64,000 nucleotides of DNA. It comes from Diadema setosum (lineage: Eukaryota; Echinodermata; Echinoidea; Diadematoida; Diadematidae). Position 1 is the stretch's first letter. Each line of letters begins with the position of its first letter. A program made the translations under genes and the position numbers. Below the pieces are notes generated by a model. The model did not search any database and was not told the DNA's origin. It worked only from the letters and a program-made list of their open reading frames with translations. Shown in pieces: positions 46,700 through 58,619 of this stretch. The stretch spans positions 29,018,655 to 29,082,654 of the forward strand of contig CM067065.1 of the NCBI GenBank assembly GCA_033980235.1. The letters are read 5' to 3'.

Positions 46700-48850
46700 T
46701 TTTTATAAGACTACTCTGGGTATAAGGACAAGAATCGTTAGATATTTGTGGAGACAATTCATGACTCGATTCATGAAAAGCTTATAAAAAACAAACAGTA
46801 AAATGTTGTGTGTTAGTGCGTCAAAACGTTACAGTGTCACTGTACTAGTGTAGTGTATTAAACCTTAACTTCTAAGCCAGACCGTTAGTCGCTGTAACGT
46901 TAACGTTGTCGATGATGGTTTGGGGTGATTGATATCATCTAACTTGGTTAGCGCCTAACGTCAGAAAAAAAAATCCGAGTTGTTCTTAACATGTCAGAAT
47001 TGTAAAAAGAGCCCATATTATCTGATTAGTTCTAACAGTAATATTGTCACTCAAGGTTAGTTCGAACGTTACGACGTTAATTCTACAATAGGGTAATACT
47101 ATGGCAAGTTAGTATTAAGTTAACACTAATAGACAGTCCAACTAGTTCTACTTTCTATGCTAGACCCTACAGTACTGACGAGCAGTAAACCGTAATAATA
47201 GAGGTAGGCTACTGACACTAACATTAAATTAACTGGTCAGTTCTAACGTTACGGGAGTAACAATGTTACTACCGTTAGGCCTAAAAATGTTAACATTAGA
47301 ACTTGATGTAGTTGAAGATCTCAGTTGGACCGTAACTCAGTTGTTAAACGATCTCTTTGGTCTTAAACGTTAGACAACTTGTGTCTAGAATCTAGCTAAC
47401 GTCCAGTTAGATAGGCCAAACCTTTTGGATCTAGGCCTAACCATTACTAACGTTAGTGTAGACTTTGTAGTAGAACTCAACCTACTTGTATATCCAGGGC
47501 TGCAAACATTGGAAACTAGTTGAGAGTGAGACTCCAGGCCAATGCTATAATTTAGGAGTCAAAATGAGTGAGATCAATAACAAATGCATGCAAATGAAAT
47601 AAGGTTTTAGAAGTGAGAAAGGACCAAAATTAGTCAGAGTGAATCTCGCTCTCAATGAGTGAGAGGTGGCAGCCCTGTATACCACTAACCTTGCTTACGC
47701 TAGTGCTGTAACGTTAAATAGGGACACAGGATCTGACCCGTTAGAGTCTAGAACTAGTAATATAGACCAATTATCTTAGCGTTATTCTAAAAACTAACAG
47801 TTAGGGCGTAGATAGACATTCTACTACAAACGTTAGGCCTAATGTTCTACCGCCTTACCAGCACTTCAGGTAGTATTTAAAAAAAAAAAAAATCCAGATT
47901 GTAGTATATCTATGTGTATTCAACGTTACACATCAAAATTGACTACAACTGTACAGTGTAACGATTAGGCCTGTTTCGGTTTCGGTTTCCCCGTACTCGT
48001 AGGACGACTGGACTGCTCCAGACAACGTCACTTAACCGAGTTAGACATAGAAGTTGGAACTCAAGTCTAACAGTTACTGCTGATATAATGATTCTAGAAT
48101 AGACCCTATCTAGGCGTAGTGTCAAACGTCAGAGTCTATTGAATTATCTGACTGATGTCTAACAAGGCTTTGTTATGTAGCTCTACTTCTACTAGATCTC
48201 TATCACTAGTCTGGCAGATCATATGTACAACTAGATAGATGTGTCTATTTTCTACTTAAAAATTAAATGGGGTTTTCTGCAAAATAGATTTAAAATGTTA
48301 TCCCATGGTACTGTAAAACCTGAAGTAGCATGTAGATGGTTTAATCATATTGGGGGTTATCAGTGCGAAAATCCGATCTTTCTTTCTTTTTTTTGGGGGG
48401 GGGGGATACTGCATAATGCACCGTATATATGGTATTTTCAAGTTCAGCAAAATGAAATGAGTAATTTGCATGAATCAGCCTCTACTATGTAAAACAAAAT
48501 CGTGGTAATTATAGTAAGATGAATAATAATTGTGGTAAGTGGAATATTAAGGAATCTATTAATAGCAATGCTTGCAAAATTTGGCATGTACCTTTCCTTC
48601 AATTTTTTCACGTTCCTTTATTTCTGATTTTCTTGTCTTTTGTGTACGTGTTTGGTGGATTTGCATTCAATACATACAGTACATAGAAGTCGAATAACCG
48701 CTGGTGAAACGTCGGCTTTAATACAGAATCTGCGAACTTTTATTTCTTGAGAATTTATCCCTTAGGATTTGCGTATATACATGACAAAATTATAACATTA
48801 AAAATGCAAGTATTTGAGTTGATATAAATTTTCAATCATATGAATATAAG
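46700..48850. other. AACGTTA / GGCCTA-rich stretch
   Basis: No gene. The words AACGTTA, CTAACGTTAG, TAGGCCTA and ACTAGTTCTA recur far above chance to the eye between 46.85 and 48.2 kb, without a fixed period. The first ~60 bp (46700-46760) are homologous in reverse to 55000-55075. Confidence 0.5.
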
Positions 48851-48968
48851 TTTTAGAAAAAAATGAATTGAAGGACAGATCATTGAATGAATGAGTCAAT
48901 GATGTTGATGTTCAAAATCGTCACAATGTGAGTATTGGCATTAACCTTGAAATGCTGTTTGTTTTCAG

Positions 48969-49094
48969 ATGAAGACCAAAAATCAAGTTCACCACTGGAG
49001 ATGGCAGAAATGTTGGACCCAGAGGATGACATCCCTTTAGCTGCACTTCAAAGAACTACGAAATCGGGGGCAAATGACAAAAAAAAAAAAGCAG
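48969..49094 (+). CDS. Receptor linker exon (copy X1), cytoplasmic
   Basis: A 126-base exon, phase 1 at both ends, after TTTTCAG and before GCAG|GTATTT. It encodes DEDQKSSSPLEMAEMLDPED, then DIPLAALQRTTKSGANDKKKK. It is acidic, then basic, probably disordered, with no tyrosine motif. It joins the TM exon and the NACHT exon in frame, but since those two also join directly, it is an optional cassette. A run of 12 A at 49079-49090 encodes the lysines and makes the frame prone to slippage. Three related copies follow at 54.2-54.9 kb. It could instead belong to a mobile element; EDDIPL-type text is common in transposon proteins. Confidence 0.45.
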
Positions 49095-50689
49095 GTATTT
49101 TGTATTTTCACCTATTTATAACTTGACACAACACAATTTACACGTTACATATATGGCCCGTTTCACGGTTAGGCGCCGCTTTTCATTTTTTTCAGTTTTC
49201 AGTCTACTACACAGAATAAGAGTAGATTCGTGAAATGTTTTGATATGCATATGTTAGACCCCCATGGGGTCTACCTCCCATAGCATAACGAAAATGCAAC
49301 TCCAAAGCATTTGCTCACAGTGAGGCAAGATGTGCCCAAATTGGACCCACTGTGTGTCAACCTGGCAAACATCTCTTGTTTGCAAACTTTGCCATTCTGT
49401 ATCATATCTAGTTATGAGTTAAGTTAACATATCTATGTTAAGTGAATGAGTAGCCATAATAAATCATATCAGAGTTAAAAAGTTTCAACTCCTTTTTGTT
49501 ACATTTTTTCCACCCCAAAATTCTCTTGGTGGATGTGACATTGTCCGTTCACATTTAAGCATCTGCTTATATGGGTTGTGTAAGTACGAAAACAAAGGCA
49601 AGTCTCAGGAAAATAATGTAAAAGTAAAGTATAGCTTTGTATGAGTGACTGTAGAAAGTTTGTTTGTGCTTCAGTTCCATCTGATGAAATGACAGTAATT
49701 TGAAAACGAAATTTAAATGTCCGTTCACATTTTTGTCACATCCACCGAGATTTTATAAATCTAGAACTTTTTAATGGTTTAGATTATTTCTAAATTTTTT
49801 GCATAAATCAATGATACACAGTTGGGTGCCTATCCCTCTGAAACAATTTAGGATTTGAAATTCAAATGCTTTTTTTTTATTTCACAAAACATGGTGTCCG
49901 TTCACACATGTCATATCCACCAGCCTTTCTTGTCAGAAACACATTTTGGTGTGCATCTCAGTAAATACTGGTCCAATCAACTTTAAATCTCAACACATTT
50001 TAGACTCTTTAGTAACCTTATAAATGCCACTGATTTTGAGATTACTATGAAACTAAAAAATTGAAAAACTGTAAAAATATGTGAAATGCCCTGGTGGATG
50101 TGACATTTTAAGATGTGAACGGACATTTCGATGAATATCACGTAAAATCTAGGGACAACTTATTTTTTTTTTTTGGGGGGGGGGACAAAATATGTTTAGA
50201 TTTAAAAAACATGTCTTTACCAAGATCTCTACATATCAGACACCCACTTTTAAACCACATTCACTATAATTTTACATTGGAATACTTGTTCACAGTGAGG
50301 ATGTAGCATGATTTTGTCACTGTACCTGTGAAAACTGATGTTCTACATATTCTAATCAATTTTCCAGATGATTAATCTCAAAAAGGCAAAAGAATATAAA
50401 TGTTATTTAATTACATTGATTAGACCTCTCCTGCATCCTGTATTTAATAAGTTTAAAAATGATTGAATATGTTGTGGATGTGACATTTTGGGGTGTGAAC
50501 GGACACACAGTGTATCTCCCCAAATGCACAGCATTTTTCAGCATTAGTTCCCAATGCTTCACCAAGCATCAAGACTTGAACACAGCGTGAAATGATCCAC
50601 AACCATTGGAATGGTTAACTTTAGATTGAGGGGTGAAAAAAAAAAGTTAAATTGATTTATAAATCACTTTACTGCAACTGATCGAAAAT

Positions 50690-51480
50690 TGCCCTTCAAC
50701 ATAAGTAAGCACCGGTTATGCAGTGTTCCAGAAGTAGCCATGACAAAAAATAATGGGCATTCAACTTGGGTCAGATTTAAACCAGCTATCTCCTGATGTT
50801 CAGTTTCCAGTGAAGGTACAGTGAAGGTGATTCACAGAGATAATGGTATGGGTCCATCTCACTGAAGGGGTCCGTTTAACCCCACTTTCCAATGCGTTTT
50901 TAGAAAGAAAGGAATTCTTGCATAGTTATTCAGTGTTTTAGGAGTATAACCACCTTTGTGATGAAAAAATCATGGCCATATGATACTCAAGCTGGATTTA
51001 AATCGACCATCTCCTGATTACCAGACTGGTGTCATATCCACTAGACTACCAAGCTTCCGCTACAGAGCCCGTGCTAGTTCTACGTGATCCTGTGCAGCAG
51101 ATACTGTGTATTTACCTGGTATTCAAATAAATGAATTCTTACATCAAGTTATTTTTAAGTGGAGCTGATTGACAAATTGCCCCTTGTCGATGTACAATAA
51201 GCACCAGTTGTTCAGTGTTTATTATTGTAGTCCTAATAAAAAATCATGGGCATACAACTCTGGAATCAACAAGCTCCTGATTATTAGGCAGGCATTGTCA
51301 TTCATATCCACTAAACTGCCTCAACCCCAACAGCCAACCAGTACTCCCTCCAATTCTTTTTAGCAGAGGATAAGTCCATATTTATGCAAATAAATAAACC
51401 CTTGTATCAAGTTGTTTTTATTGCAACTGACTGACAAATTGCCCATTGTTGACAAAAATTAGCATTCAGTATTTTGTAGT
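50690..51480 (-). repeat. tRNA-like tandem units inside the 4.8 kb element
   Basis: Three diverged units share AAATTGCCC, AAGCACCAGTT, TTCAGTGTT and AATCATGGGCAT. On the - strand, 50990-51050 reads GGTAGTCTAGTGGATATGAC (A-box-like), and a weak B box GTCGATTTAAATCC follows. This looks like tRNA-derived SINEs that inserted and were duplicated. Confidence 0.5.
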
Positions 51481-51584
51481 AGCCATGATAAAAAAAAAAA
51501 TACTTGCTGATTAAAAAAAAACACACTTGCTGTATGTGCTTCACAAGATTACATGTATGGCCAGCTATCAATAGCTCATTAGGG

Positions 51585-51850
51585 TTGTTCATTATTCCCA
51601 ATGTTTGTTATTCTGAAACACACAAATTCCCTTTACTTACAGGTTCGTTCAGCAAAAAAAAGAGAGGGTTTATTTTTCTGAGGCTTTGCAAATCCAAGAA
51701 TTAGGTAAAGGTCATTATTCCAAAGGTTCATAAATCCAAATATGAAATGAGGCATGTTATTCTGAAGGTTTGTTCATCTGAAGAAGTAATAAGGTTTGTT
51801 AACCCTAAATTTTTATTTTCTTTTAAATCTAAAAACGTAATGATTGTCAT
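51585..51850. repeat. 'TTATTCCGAA' repeat, copy 3
   Basis: GTTTGTTATTCTGAAACACA, TCATTATTCCAAAGGTTC and GTTATTCTGAAGGTTTGT follow one another. Same family as at 1195 and 35890, here inside the 4.8 kb element. Confidence 0.65.
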
Positions 51851-54200
51851 AAAGCAAAAAGGGAAATAAAGTTTGTTATTTAAAAAAAATGAATGGTCTT
51901 CAATTGACAAAGAATGGCTTATCCTGGTGATGATGTAGGAGAGGTGGAAGGGTGGTATGTATATGGATGAGGAGGAGAAAATGCTTCTTTTTACACAGCA
52001 CAAACTATACAAATAAAGATTTCATTTTGTCAATATGTAGGGCCTATGTATACCCTGTGCATTAACATACTAACAGTGGTGCTTCAATATCAACAAACTA
52101 GGGCAAATTAGAAATGTGATTTTTAACTGGCATGATAAAGTTTATGGGTGGAATCCTGGTAGGTGACATATGCGAGGGTTATTGTAGCTTTTGCCTGTGC
52201 TATAGATTTACAATGCATAATGCACACAGGGTCATGACCACATAATCTGTATTTTTTTAAATTATTATTGAGGATTGGTCTTTATACCAGGTTTTCACTT
52301 TTAAAGTTTGTCATAGGCAAAAACTATAGGTGGGACAGGTTAAGGTAAGATTAAGACTCGCATTACTTGTACCTTTTCTTTTCGATATCCTGGGAAAACA
52401 CTTAACTGCACATTGGGGATTTTGATCACAATAAAAATGTCACATTGACCATGTTGGATATCATTTACTGTGAGAAAAATTGAGTGCATAATGCTCTATC
52501 AGAAACATTATGTATGACTTCATTGGTTAATGAATAAGGATGCCATTACTATGTTGATGAATTTATTGTTTTATTCATATGCAGTTCACATAAATTGAAG
52601 GTAAAAAAAAAATGTCTGTTCACATTTGATTTTGTCACATCTGCACCAAGGAGTTTCAGGCATGATACATTGAAACTTGAGAATACAACTGTATGTGGAC
52701 CCTTGTGTGCAGTGATTTGCATCCTAAAATGTGCCTATTCTATGTGGTTCTTCCAAGTAGGATTACTGTTACCAGTTTATGATACAGAAAGATTGAAATT
52801 TGGAATTCTGTTCACAATTTTGGCATCACATCCCCTGTGTTGGCTCCAATTTACTCTGGGAAAATTAGGTGAACTGTACAATTAACAGTGTATATGGTAG
52901 CATGTCTGCAAAAAGACCTAATACTTTGGTCATTCAGTGCATGTGAGCCAATAGAAATGTTAGTAATGGTTTCAACTCTTACTATTAAGTATAAATTGAA
53001 GAAGAGTAAAAATGTCCGTTCACATCTCCAATCCGGCACATCCACCCCTTATAAGGAATTTCAGGCATTCATAACTTTTACAGGACATGGAACCTTGTCA
53101 GCAGTGACTTGTACTTCAAGAATACAGCATTCTTGGTGGTACTGCATGCACAATCATTGGTTGCAATGCAAGGTGTGCAGGAAAAAAAATAAGGAAATCG
53201 GTGTTCCGTTCACATGTCACATCCACCATGTTGGAAATTACAGATATCATTTATGCTGACAAAAAAAAAACTTTCTTGTGAAACATAATTTGTTTCTTAC
53301 TGTAAACTGACTTGTGCTGACTGTTCATTGGGTAATCACTTGGCTTATTTCTTTTGTTTATTGCTCAAGGTGAAAAAATGTCCGTTCACATTTGTTTTTG
53401 TCACATCCCCCACATCCTCCAGCTGAAATTTTAAATGTAAAAGTTGAACACTCACAATGTTAATATTAAGTGTGTGTATGTCCCCCAACATAAGCATTAT
53501 CTCCATGAAATATTACACATCCTAAATGAGGAAGTGTAAAACAAGAGAAACTTTTTGAAGTCATTTACTCTATTTCACACCATATTTTTCCTTCAAAGCG
53601 GTACAATTTTCCAATAAATCCAAATAAGAACACAAATCTGGCACTGAGTTTGCTTAAATATCACTTAATCATGTTACAGTATCAAATTACCTGTTGGACA
53701 CATAGTGTGTCAGCTCTGTCCATGGTATCATAGTGTTATCTTTCAGCAAAATTACCTTCATCTCCTACAGAACCATTCATAATATCAGATATTGTAATAA
53801 TTATTAAGCTCTGGCGTTACATTTTCCATTAAATTCACATTCTTGGGAATAAAAAATCAAGACATTCCATCTCTTAAAAAGAACTTGAAATTTTGACCCC
53901 TAGGTTGACAAAAAGTGGCGCCTAACCGTGAAACGGGCCGTATTTGTTTTTAAAGTAGAGAATAAATAACGCGCATGAGAAAACTATGTAAGGGAAACAA
54001 GAGAAAACAAGAAATTAGGAGAAATAGGGGCAGTATAGATAATGGACTTACTTGAATAATGTAAATTCAATTATAACAGAGAGTTAGGTTGAAGGAAATA
54101 ACATTATATGAATGTTTCAATGGCGGTGATGTTCAAAATCTGTCACTACATTAATTGTGAGTATTGATATTGACTCTGGAAGGTTCTTCATTTTCAGATA

Positions 54201-54216
54201 AAGAGCAACAAATCAA
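54201..54216 (+). pseudogene. Exon Y, copy 0, cut at the duplication joint
   Basis: After ATTTTCAG the text ATAAAGAGCAACAAATCAAG resembles the linker exon start, but it breaks at about 54228 into the upstream flank of the next unit and soon meets a stop. This is the breakpoint of the tandem duplication. Confidence 0.6.
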
Positions 54217-54346
54217 GTTCATTGAGTATGAGAAAAAAATTTGAATTGAAGGACTGATCATTGAATGAATGGGTCAATGATGTTGATGTTCAAAATCGTC
54301 ACAATGTGAGTATTGGCATTAACCTTGAAAAACTGTTGGTTTTCAG

Positions 54347-54467
54347 ATGAAGACCAAAAATCAAGTTCACCACTGGAGATGGCAGAAATGTTGGATCCAG
54401 AGGATGACATCCCTTTAGCTGCACTTCAAAGAACTACGGAATCGGGGCAGAGAACAAAAAACAGCAG
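54347..54467 (+). CDS. Linker exon copy X2, wrong donor phase
   Basis: Nearly identical to X1 over the first 100 bases (MAEMLDPEDDIPLAALQRTT preserved). The 3' part differs by indels, so the exon is 121 bases long and ends in phase 2, while the NACHT acceptor needs phase 1. Splicing X2 to NACHT would shift the frame. It is either decayed or used in a regulated, unproductive transcript. Confidence 0.4.
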
Positions 54468-54784
54468 GTATTTCATATTTTTCACCTATGTATAACTTGA
54501 CACAACACAATTGTACATTTTATTTCTTTTTAAAGTAGAGAATAAATAACGTGTACATGTATAAGAAAACTATAGTTGTGGAACAAGAGAAAGGAAAAAG
54601 TAGGAGAAATAGGGGCGCTATAGAAAATGGCGTACATGAATAAAGTAAATTCCCCTTTATGACAAAGAGTTAGGTTGAAGGAAAGAACCTGAAATAAATG
54701 GATCAATGATGATGATGTTAAAAAATCTGTTGATGCATTGATTTGGAGTATTCATATTAGCACTGGGATCGTTCTTCGTTTTCA

Positions 54785-54928
54785 AATACAGATCAAAAAT
54801 CAAGTTCAACAAACAACAATGGAGATGGCAGAAATGTTGGATCTAGAGGATGACATCACTTTAGCTGCACTTCAGAGAAGTACGGAATCGGGGCGGAGGG
54901 GCGACACAGTGACATTCTCGACGACTAG
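54785..54928 (+). pseudogene. Exon Y, copy 3, decayed
   Basis: The acceptor that reads TTTTCAG in copy 0 is TTTTCAA here, and an insertion in the SSS region shifts the frame. The shifted frame still shows MEMAEMLDLEDDITLAALQR and then meets a stop at 54926-54931. Probably a pseudoexon; an alternative terminal exon via the AG at 54790-54791 is less likely. Confidence 0.5.
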
Positions 54929-54999
54929 CTAGTCTAGCCACGGACTGCAGGGTGCTGGAGTGGGGATTGGAAAGGAGGGACGAAACAGGAGGGGGAGAC

Positions 55000-55147
55000 G
55001 AATTCATGGATTTTCTGTCCAAATATCTGAAGATTATTGTCCTCAGACCTAGTCTAGTCTTATTAGAAAATGAAAACCACCTGCATTCCTTGGAATTTAT
55101 CTGCGGTGACGTGTAAAGCCGTCCATGACTGATCTTTGATAACAGTA
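55000..55147. repeat. Right arm of inverted duplication (LINE empty site)
   Basis: Reads TCCTTGGAATTTATCTGCGG, then GCCGTCCATGACTGATCTTT without interruption. The reverse complement of the left arm has the same two phrases at 46657-46760 and 44501-44530, separated by the LINE. Confidence 0.8.
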
Positions 55148-56733
55148 GGAGCAGCTACGTAGCGTAGACCGTAGGCCTACCAGATTTCTGCACGAAGTTC
55201 GATTCATCCCGAAGATGTGTATCCAGAGGATGGAAGGGGTAGCCGCTTGTATGTAAAGAGAATACGCCCAGGAACTCGGTATAAAGTTGTCAAGAGAAAA
55301 GAAATGTTGCACCACATTGAAAAGACAAACAGGCTAATCCGTACGAGAAAGTTCATTCCGATAAATCTGTTTATCCACCTCATGTCGACGTGTCAATCAT
55401 GGCTGTCATAAATTCAGCACAGCAAACTGAAGAAATCCGGAAGACGTACCTCGACCTCGAGGACTTGGGAAGGAAAGGCAATGGATCGCTAATCACACGG
55501 AAAAAAAAGTAAATGACATGGCACTAAGGAAGAAACGCGCTATTCATTATCTTCTACCTCTAGCGGGCAGTAAGCTAAAAGCGTGCAAAAGCTTATTCCT
55601 CAATACCTTAGGAAAAGTAACGTTATTTGCGTCATGAAGAATTTAGGAGCTTGTTATTGTTCAGCAAATTTGCAGCTACTGTGTAAACCATATGCTTCAG
55701 GTTGATACATGATTTTTTAAGGCCAATGGTAATATGGCCTTGTTTATCATGCATTCACACTTAGAGTAAACCATGCAATATCGTTTTTCATTTCTGAGAA
55801 AAATAAAGCTTTGCACATTAGAGATTTCTAACGATGCTTCAGTAAGCGCAGTTGCAAAGTGTTTTTAATGCATGTATGTTTGATAGCCTAAATATTACAG
55901 CCTAGGAGATCAACATGTCTGACTTGTACACCATTATTGACTGCTGAATTATGATTCCTTCGGTGAGGATTTGTAGTTTTTATCTTAAGCTGGAAATGTA
56001 AATGTGTTATCACCAGAACATGCACTGCATGCAGTTATTTCATTATTGCATTGCAGGACTTCATGGTTTCATTGTTTTGCTGACAGCGTAACCGCAACTT
56101 CTGTTCACTAATGTTTAACTAGTATTTCAATGGGATCACATTAAAAGGGGGAAATTGAATATACTGTCGAATTTCGATAATGATAAACCTGTTTCGTGAT
56201 AGAAAAAAATAATGACAGTCTTGCAGTGCAACAATTTCATAATACCCTCTTTTGTCAATGCTTTTACACTAATTGTTCATGCCATGTTATGTGATTCTTT
56301 ACGACAATGCAACTTAAACAGGAATCGAAATATTATTGTTTTAAAGAACATGCAGTTCGTAAGATATGAATTCTGTTGTAAAAGTTTCCCATTTTAAATC
56401 TGCAATTATTTTCTCATTTCACGTTTAATGCATGGTAATTATTTTGTTTGATGACGTTATTGACTAATTACAATAAAATGTTGTGTGATTCAGTAAACAA
56501 GTAAAAAAAAAAGTTGTGCTTCAAATTATGTGTCATTCTCTGTCTCTCTGTACATCTCTCTATGCTAGATTAAAGATGTTTGTATGCGTATTTTGGTTGG
56601 GGGATTTTTCTTTTCCATTTAATATTTTTCGTCGTGCATTTTGTGCGTTGTGTCTGTATGTGCGTTGGTTGTATGCATGTTGTTTGCTATCTAGATGTTA
56701 TTGTGTATGTGTGTTTATTTTTGTTTGTGTGTG

Positions 56734-56776
<43 letters not shown>

Positions 56777-57282
56777 TATGTGTGTGTGTGTGTGAGTAAG
56801 CGTGTGAGGTGTGTGTGTGTGTATGTGTGAAATTAAGTGTGTGTGCGGTTGTGCCTGCATGTGTGTTTATTTATGATTATCCAAGTTTTTGGTTAAGGGT
56901 CGTTAAATTTCTGAAGGTTGGTATTCAGTGAAATTTATTACAGAAAATGCTACAAGCATTGCTTAGTTGACTACTACTCGATGAGGACATTATTATAAAA
57001 TATGTTTGAAAGGACAAGTTGAGAAGCCTCCCACCCCTTCCTTCAAGATTCCTTTAATACGGTGAAAGAAACAATCAGCATGAACAGTGTAGTTAACGTA
57101 GATGAAAAATCATTGCTAACTACGAATTTTCCCTCCAGTAGATGCCTATCACAAACCGTGAGAACCTGGTTGGTATATTGGCCTATATTTGTATTTAAAA
57201 AGTGCGAGTCCATATCCTAAGTTATAATGGTCAAGTGGGGTATCAAGATTACAAATAAAAAAAAATGCATCTCTGGTTCCGC
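55148..57282. other. Intron sequence, AT-rich, with microsatellites
   Basis: No gene. A GTATGT-TATA-TGTG microsatellite lies at 56735-56826. A short frame at 55217-55411 (KRIRPGTRYKVVKRKEM) shows no known domain. Confidence 0.4.
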
Positions 57283-57719
57283 CCCATGCATATTACTAGT
57301 ATACGGTCCGTAAACATGGGACAGTTCGTGGTAAAGCATCGACACTCGATTCTCCGGTGATTTTGACATAGGTCACATCGTGGTAAAGTTCGAAGACTCG
57401 CTACTGCAGTGCGCGCAAGATAGGACAGATCGTGCAAAGAATCTTCGCATAAATACGGCTCAATACTGTTTTTCTATGAAACCGTAAACTAATATGTAAG
57501 TTTACAAGTTTCTTGCTAGGAACTTTGTCGGCACTGTGACATGTTCTTTGGCACAAACTATCCCTAGGTACTCTTCTCTCTTATGGCCTGCGTTTTATAG
57601 ATAAGCAATAAGCCATTTCTGGAAAAGTAAGGCATAAACAGAGATACAATGTTTAGAAGCGATTTTCTCAAAACGTCATTATTTGAGATAGGACAGTTCG
57701 TGGTAAACCCGTCGACATG
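57283..57719. repeat. Iteron cluster GGACAGTTCGTGGTAAA, right
   Basis: Iterons lie at ~57308, 57363, 57420 and 57685, all in one direction. The last, with TTCGTGGTAAACCCGTCGAC, mirrors 43349-43383. See the left cluster. Confidence 0.7.
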
Positions 57720-57863
57720 TATTATGTGTTGTATAGTAGATTGTTAGCGTCTAAATCGCCATGAGCAGCGTCAAAAGGTGGAAGTGTCCACTAACCAATT
57801 ACCAACACTGTTATTTTCTTTACAATTCATCACATATCAATTCGTGATTGTATTTTTCAAAAG

Positions 57864-57935
57864 GATGTGGCTGGAATCTCTCCTGGCGGATACCTCGACC
57901 AAGGCGAACTGATGGCGATGAAGGAATAACGATGA
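57864..57935 (+). CDS. Candidate 72-base exon, phase 1-1 (tentative)
   Basis: Lies after TTTTTCAAAAG and before A|GTATGA, 685 bp upstream of the NACHT exon. It would encode GCGWNLSWRIPRPRRTDGDE followed by GITM and preserve the receptor frame. No domain was recognised and the splice sites are ordinary, so it may be chance. Confidence 0.2.
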
Positions 57936-58157
57936 GTATGAGAAAAATAATGCTTGCTTTTTTTTTTCATCATAATCGCATTTCTCTCAAGATCGAACAT
58001 GCGCTTTATATTTTTTTGGTTTTCTTAATTGTACTTTCATAGCCTTTTTGACAATGGAGGTTTTCGTGCCCAACAGTTGTCTGCCTGTCTTTTTTCCGAA
58101 GAGTATTGCAACGTACAGCTGAATTTGAATAACAGTGCAGTAACCACAACTTCAATA

Positions 58158-58423
58158 TGAAGAGTTTGTTCGCAAAAATCGGTAAGTCCATATTTGCCAA
58201 GTGGAGATATTTGCGATTAAAGATCAAGAAAAATAAGGAGAATGATAACAAATTTTTGCCTCTTTTGACCATAACTTCAAAATATATATCTTTATATTTA
58301 GTGACCAATACATCATTTAATCTAATATATCATTTAAAAGGTATTATTTTGTACTTTATGACAGAGACCGTACTTCCAAATCTTCAAAAATGGACTTATC
58401 GGTTTTTGCAAACAAACTCTTCA
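58158..58423 (+). mobile_element. TIR MITE, TGAAGAG family, copy 2
   Basis: A 266 bp copy of the element at 2950-3198, in opposite orientation. Ends TGAAGAGTTTGTTCGCAAAA and TTTTTGCAAACAAACTCTTCA-type. The right TIR is better preserved than the left. It ends 196 bp before the NACHT exon. Confidence 0.85.
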
Positions 58424-58516
58424 CATGGGCCTGAATCTCCCGCTTGATATCAGGGGGAAAAATAATTTCGAGTTTAGATGTGCACACTTCTTTCTCTCTG
58501 CAACTCATTTATTCAT

Positions 58517-58518
<2 letters not shown>

Positions 58519-58552
<34 letters not shown>
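58519..58552. repeat. (CT)n tract 5' of the NACHT acceptor
   Basis: About 17 CT units, 67 bp upstream of the splice acceptor. A CT-rich tract here may bind PTB-like splicing regulators; that role is inference. Confidence 0.85.
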
Positions 58553-58554
<2 letters not shown>

Positions 58555-58619
58555 TATGCATAAACATATCAAATGCATTCATTTCTCTTTATCTGTTTTG
58601 CCTTTCTTACAATCATCAG

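Larger units (their letters stand above)
49155..53939. mobile_element. 4.8 kb TIR element with GTCCGTTCACA iterons
   Basis: The ends GGCCCGTTTCACGGTTAGGC and its reverse complement match over at least 24 bp, with TAT-like flanks. An empty site exists in the tandem copy near 54519. The word TGTCCGTTCACATTTGTCAC, usually followed by ATCCACC, occurs near 49548, 49721, 49895, 50091, 50473, 52613, 53012, 53199 and 53379. Most of the 5' copies face one way or the other and most of the 3' copies face the same way. No transposase was recognised; its frames are all below 125 residues. The superfamily is unknown. Confidence 0.8.
53940..54935. repeat. Tandem duplication of the linker-exon region
   Basis: The unit [exon X - spacer - exon Y] occurs twice: 48856-54235 (with the 4.8 kb element inside) and 54236-54935. 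Shared phrases include AAAGTAGAGAATAAATAACG, GAGAAATAGGGGC and TCATTGAATGAATG. Without the insertion each unit is about 0.6-0.7 kb. Confidence 0.85.

Noticed and set aside
54347..54467. X2 as a second functional linker exon
   Set aside because: Its donor is in phase 2 and would shift the NACHT frame; kept only as a decayed or regulatory copy.
57848..58042. Longer reading of the frame around the candidate 72-base exon as an independent gene
   Set aside because: Beyond the possible donor it is low-complexity T-rich sequence; only the 72-base exon is kept, as tentative.
58478..58619. The start of the long NACHT frame as an N-terminal signal sequence (SLSLSLSLS)
   Set aside because: This part is the CT microsatellite and intron; the splice acceptor at 58618-58619 is in the right phase for the upstream exons.
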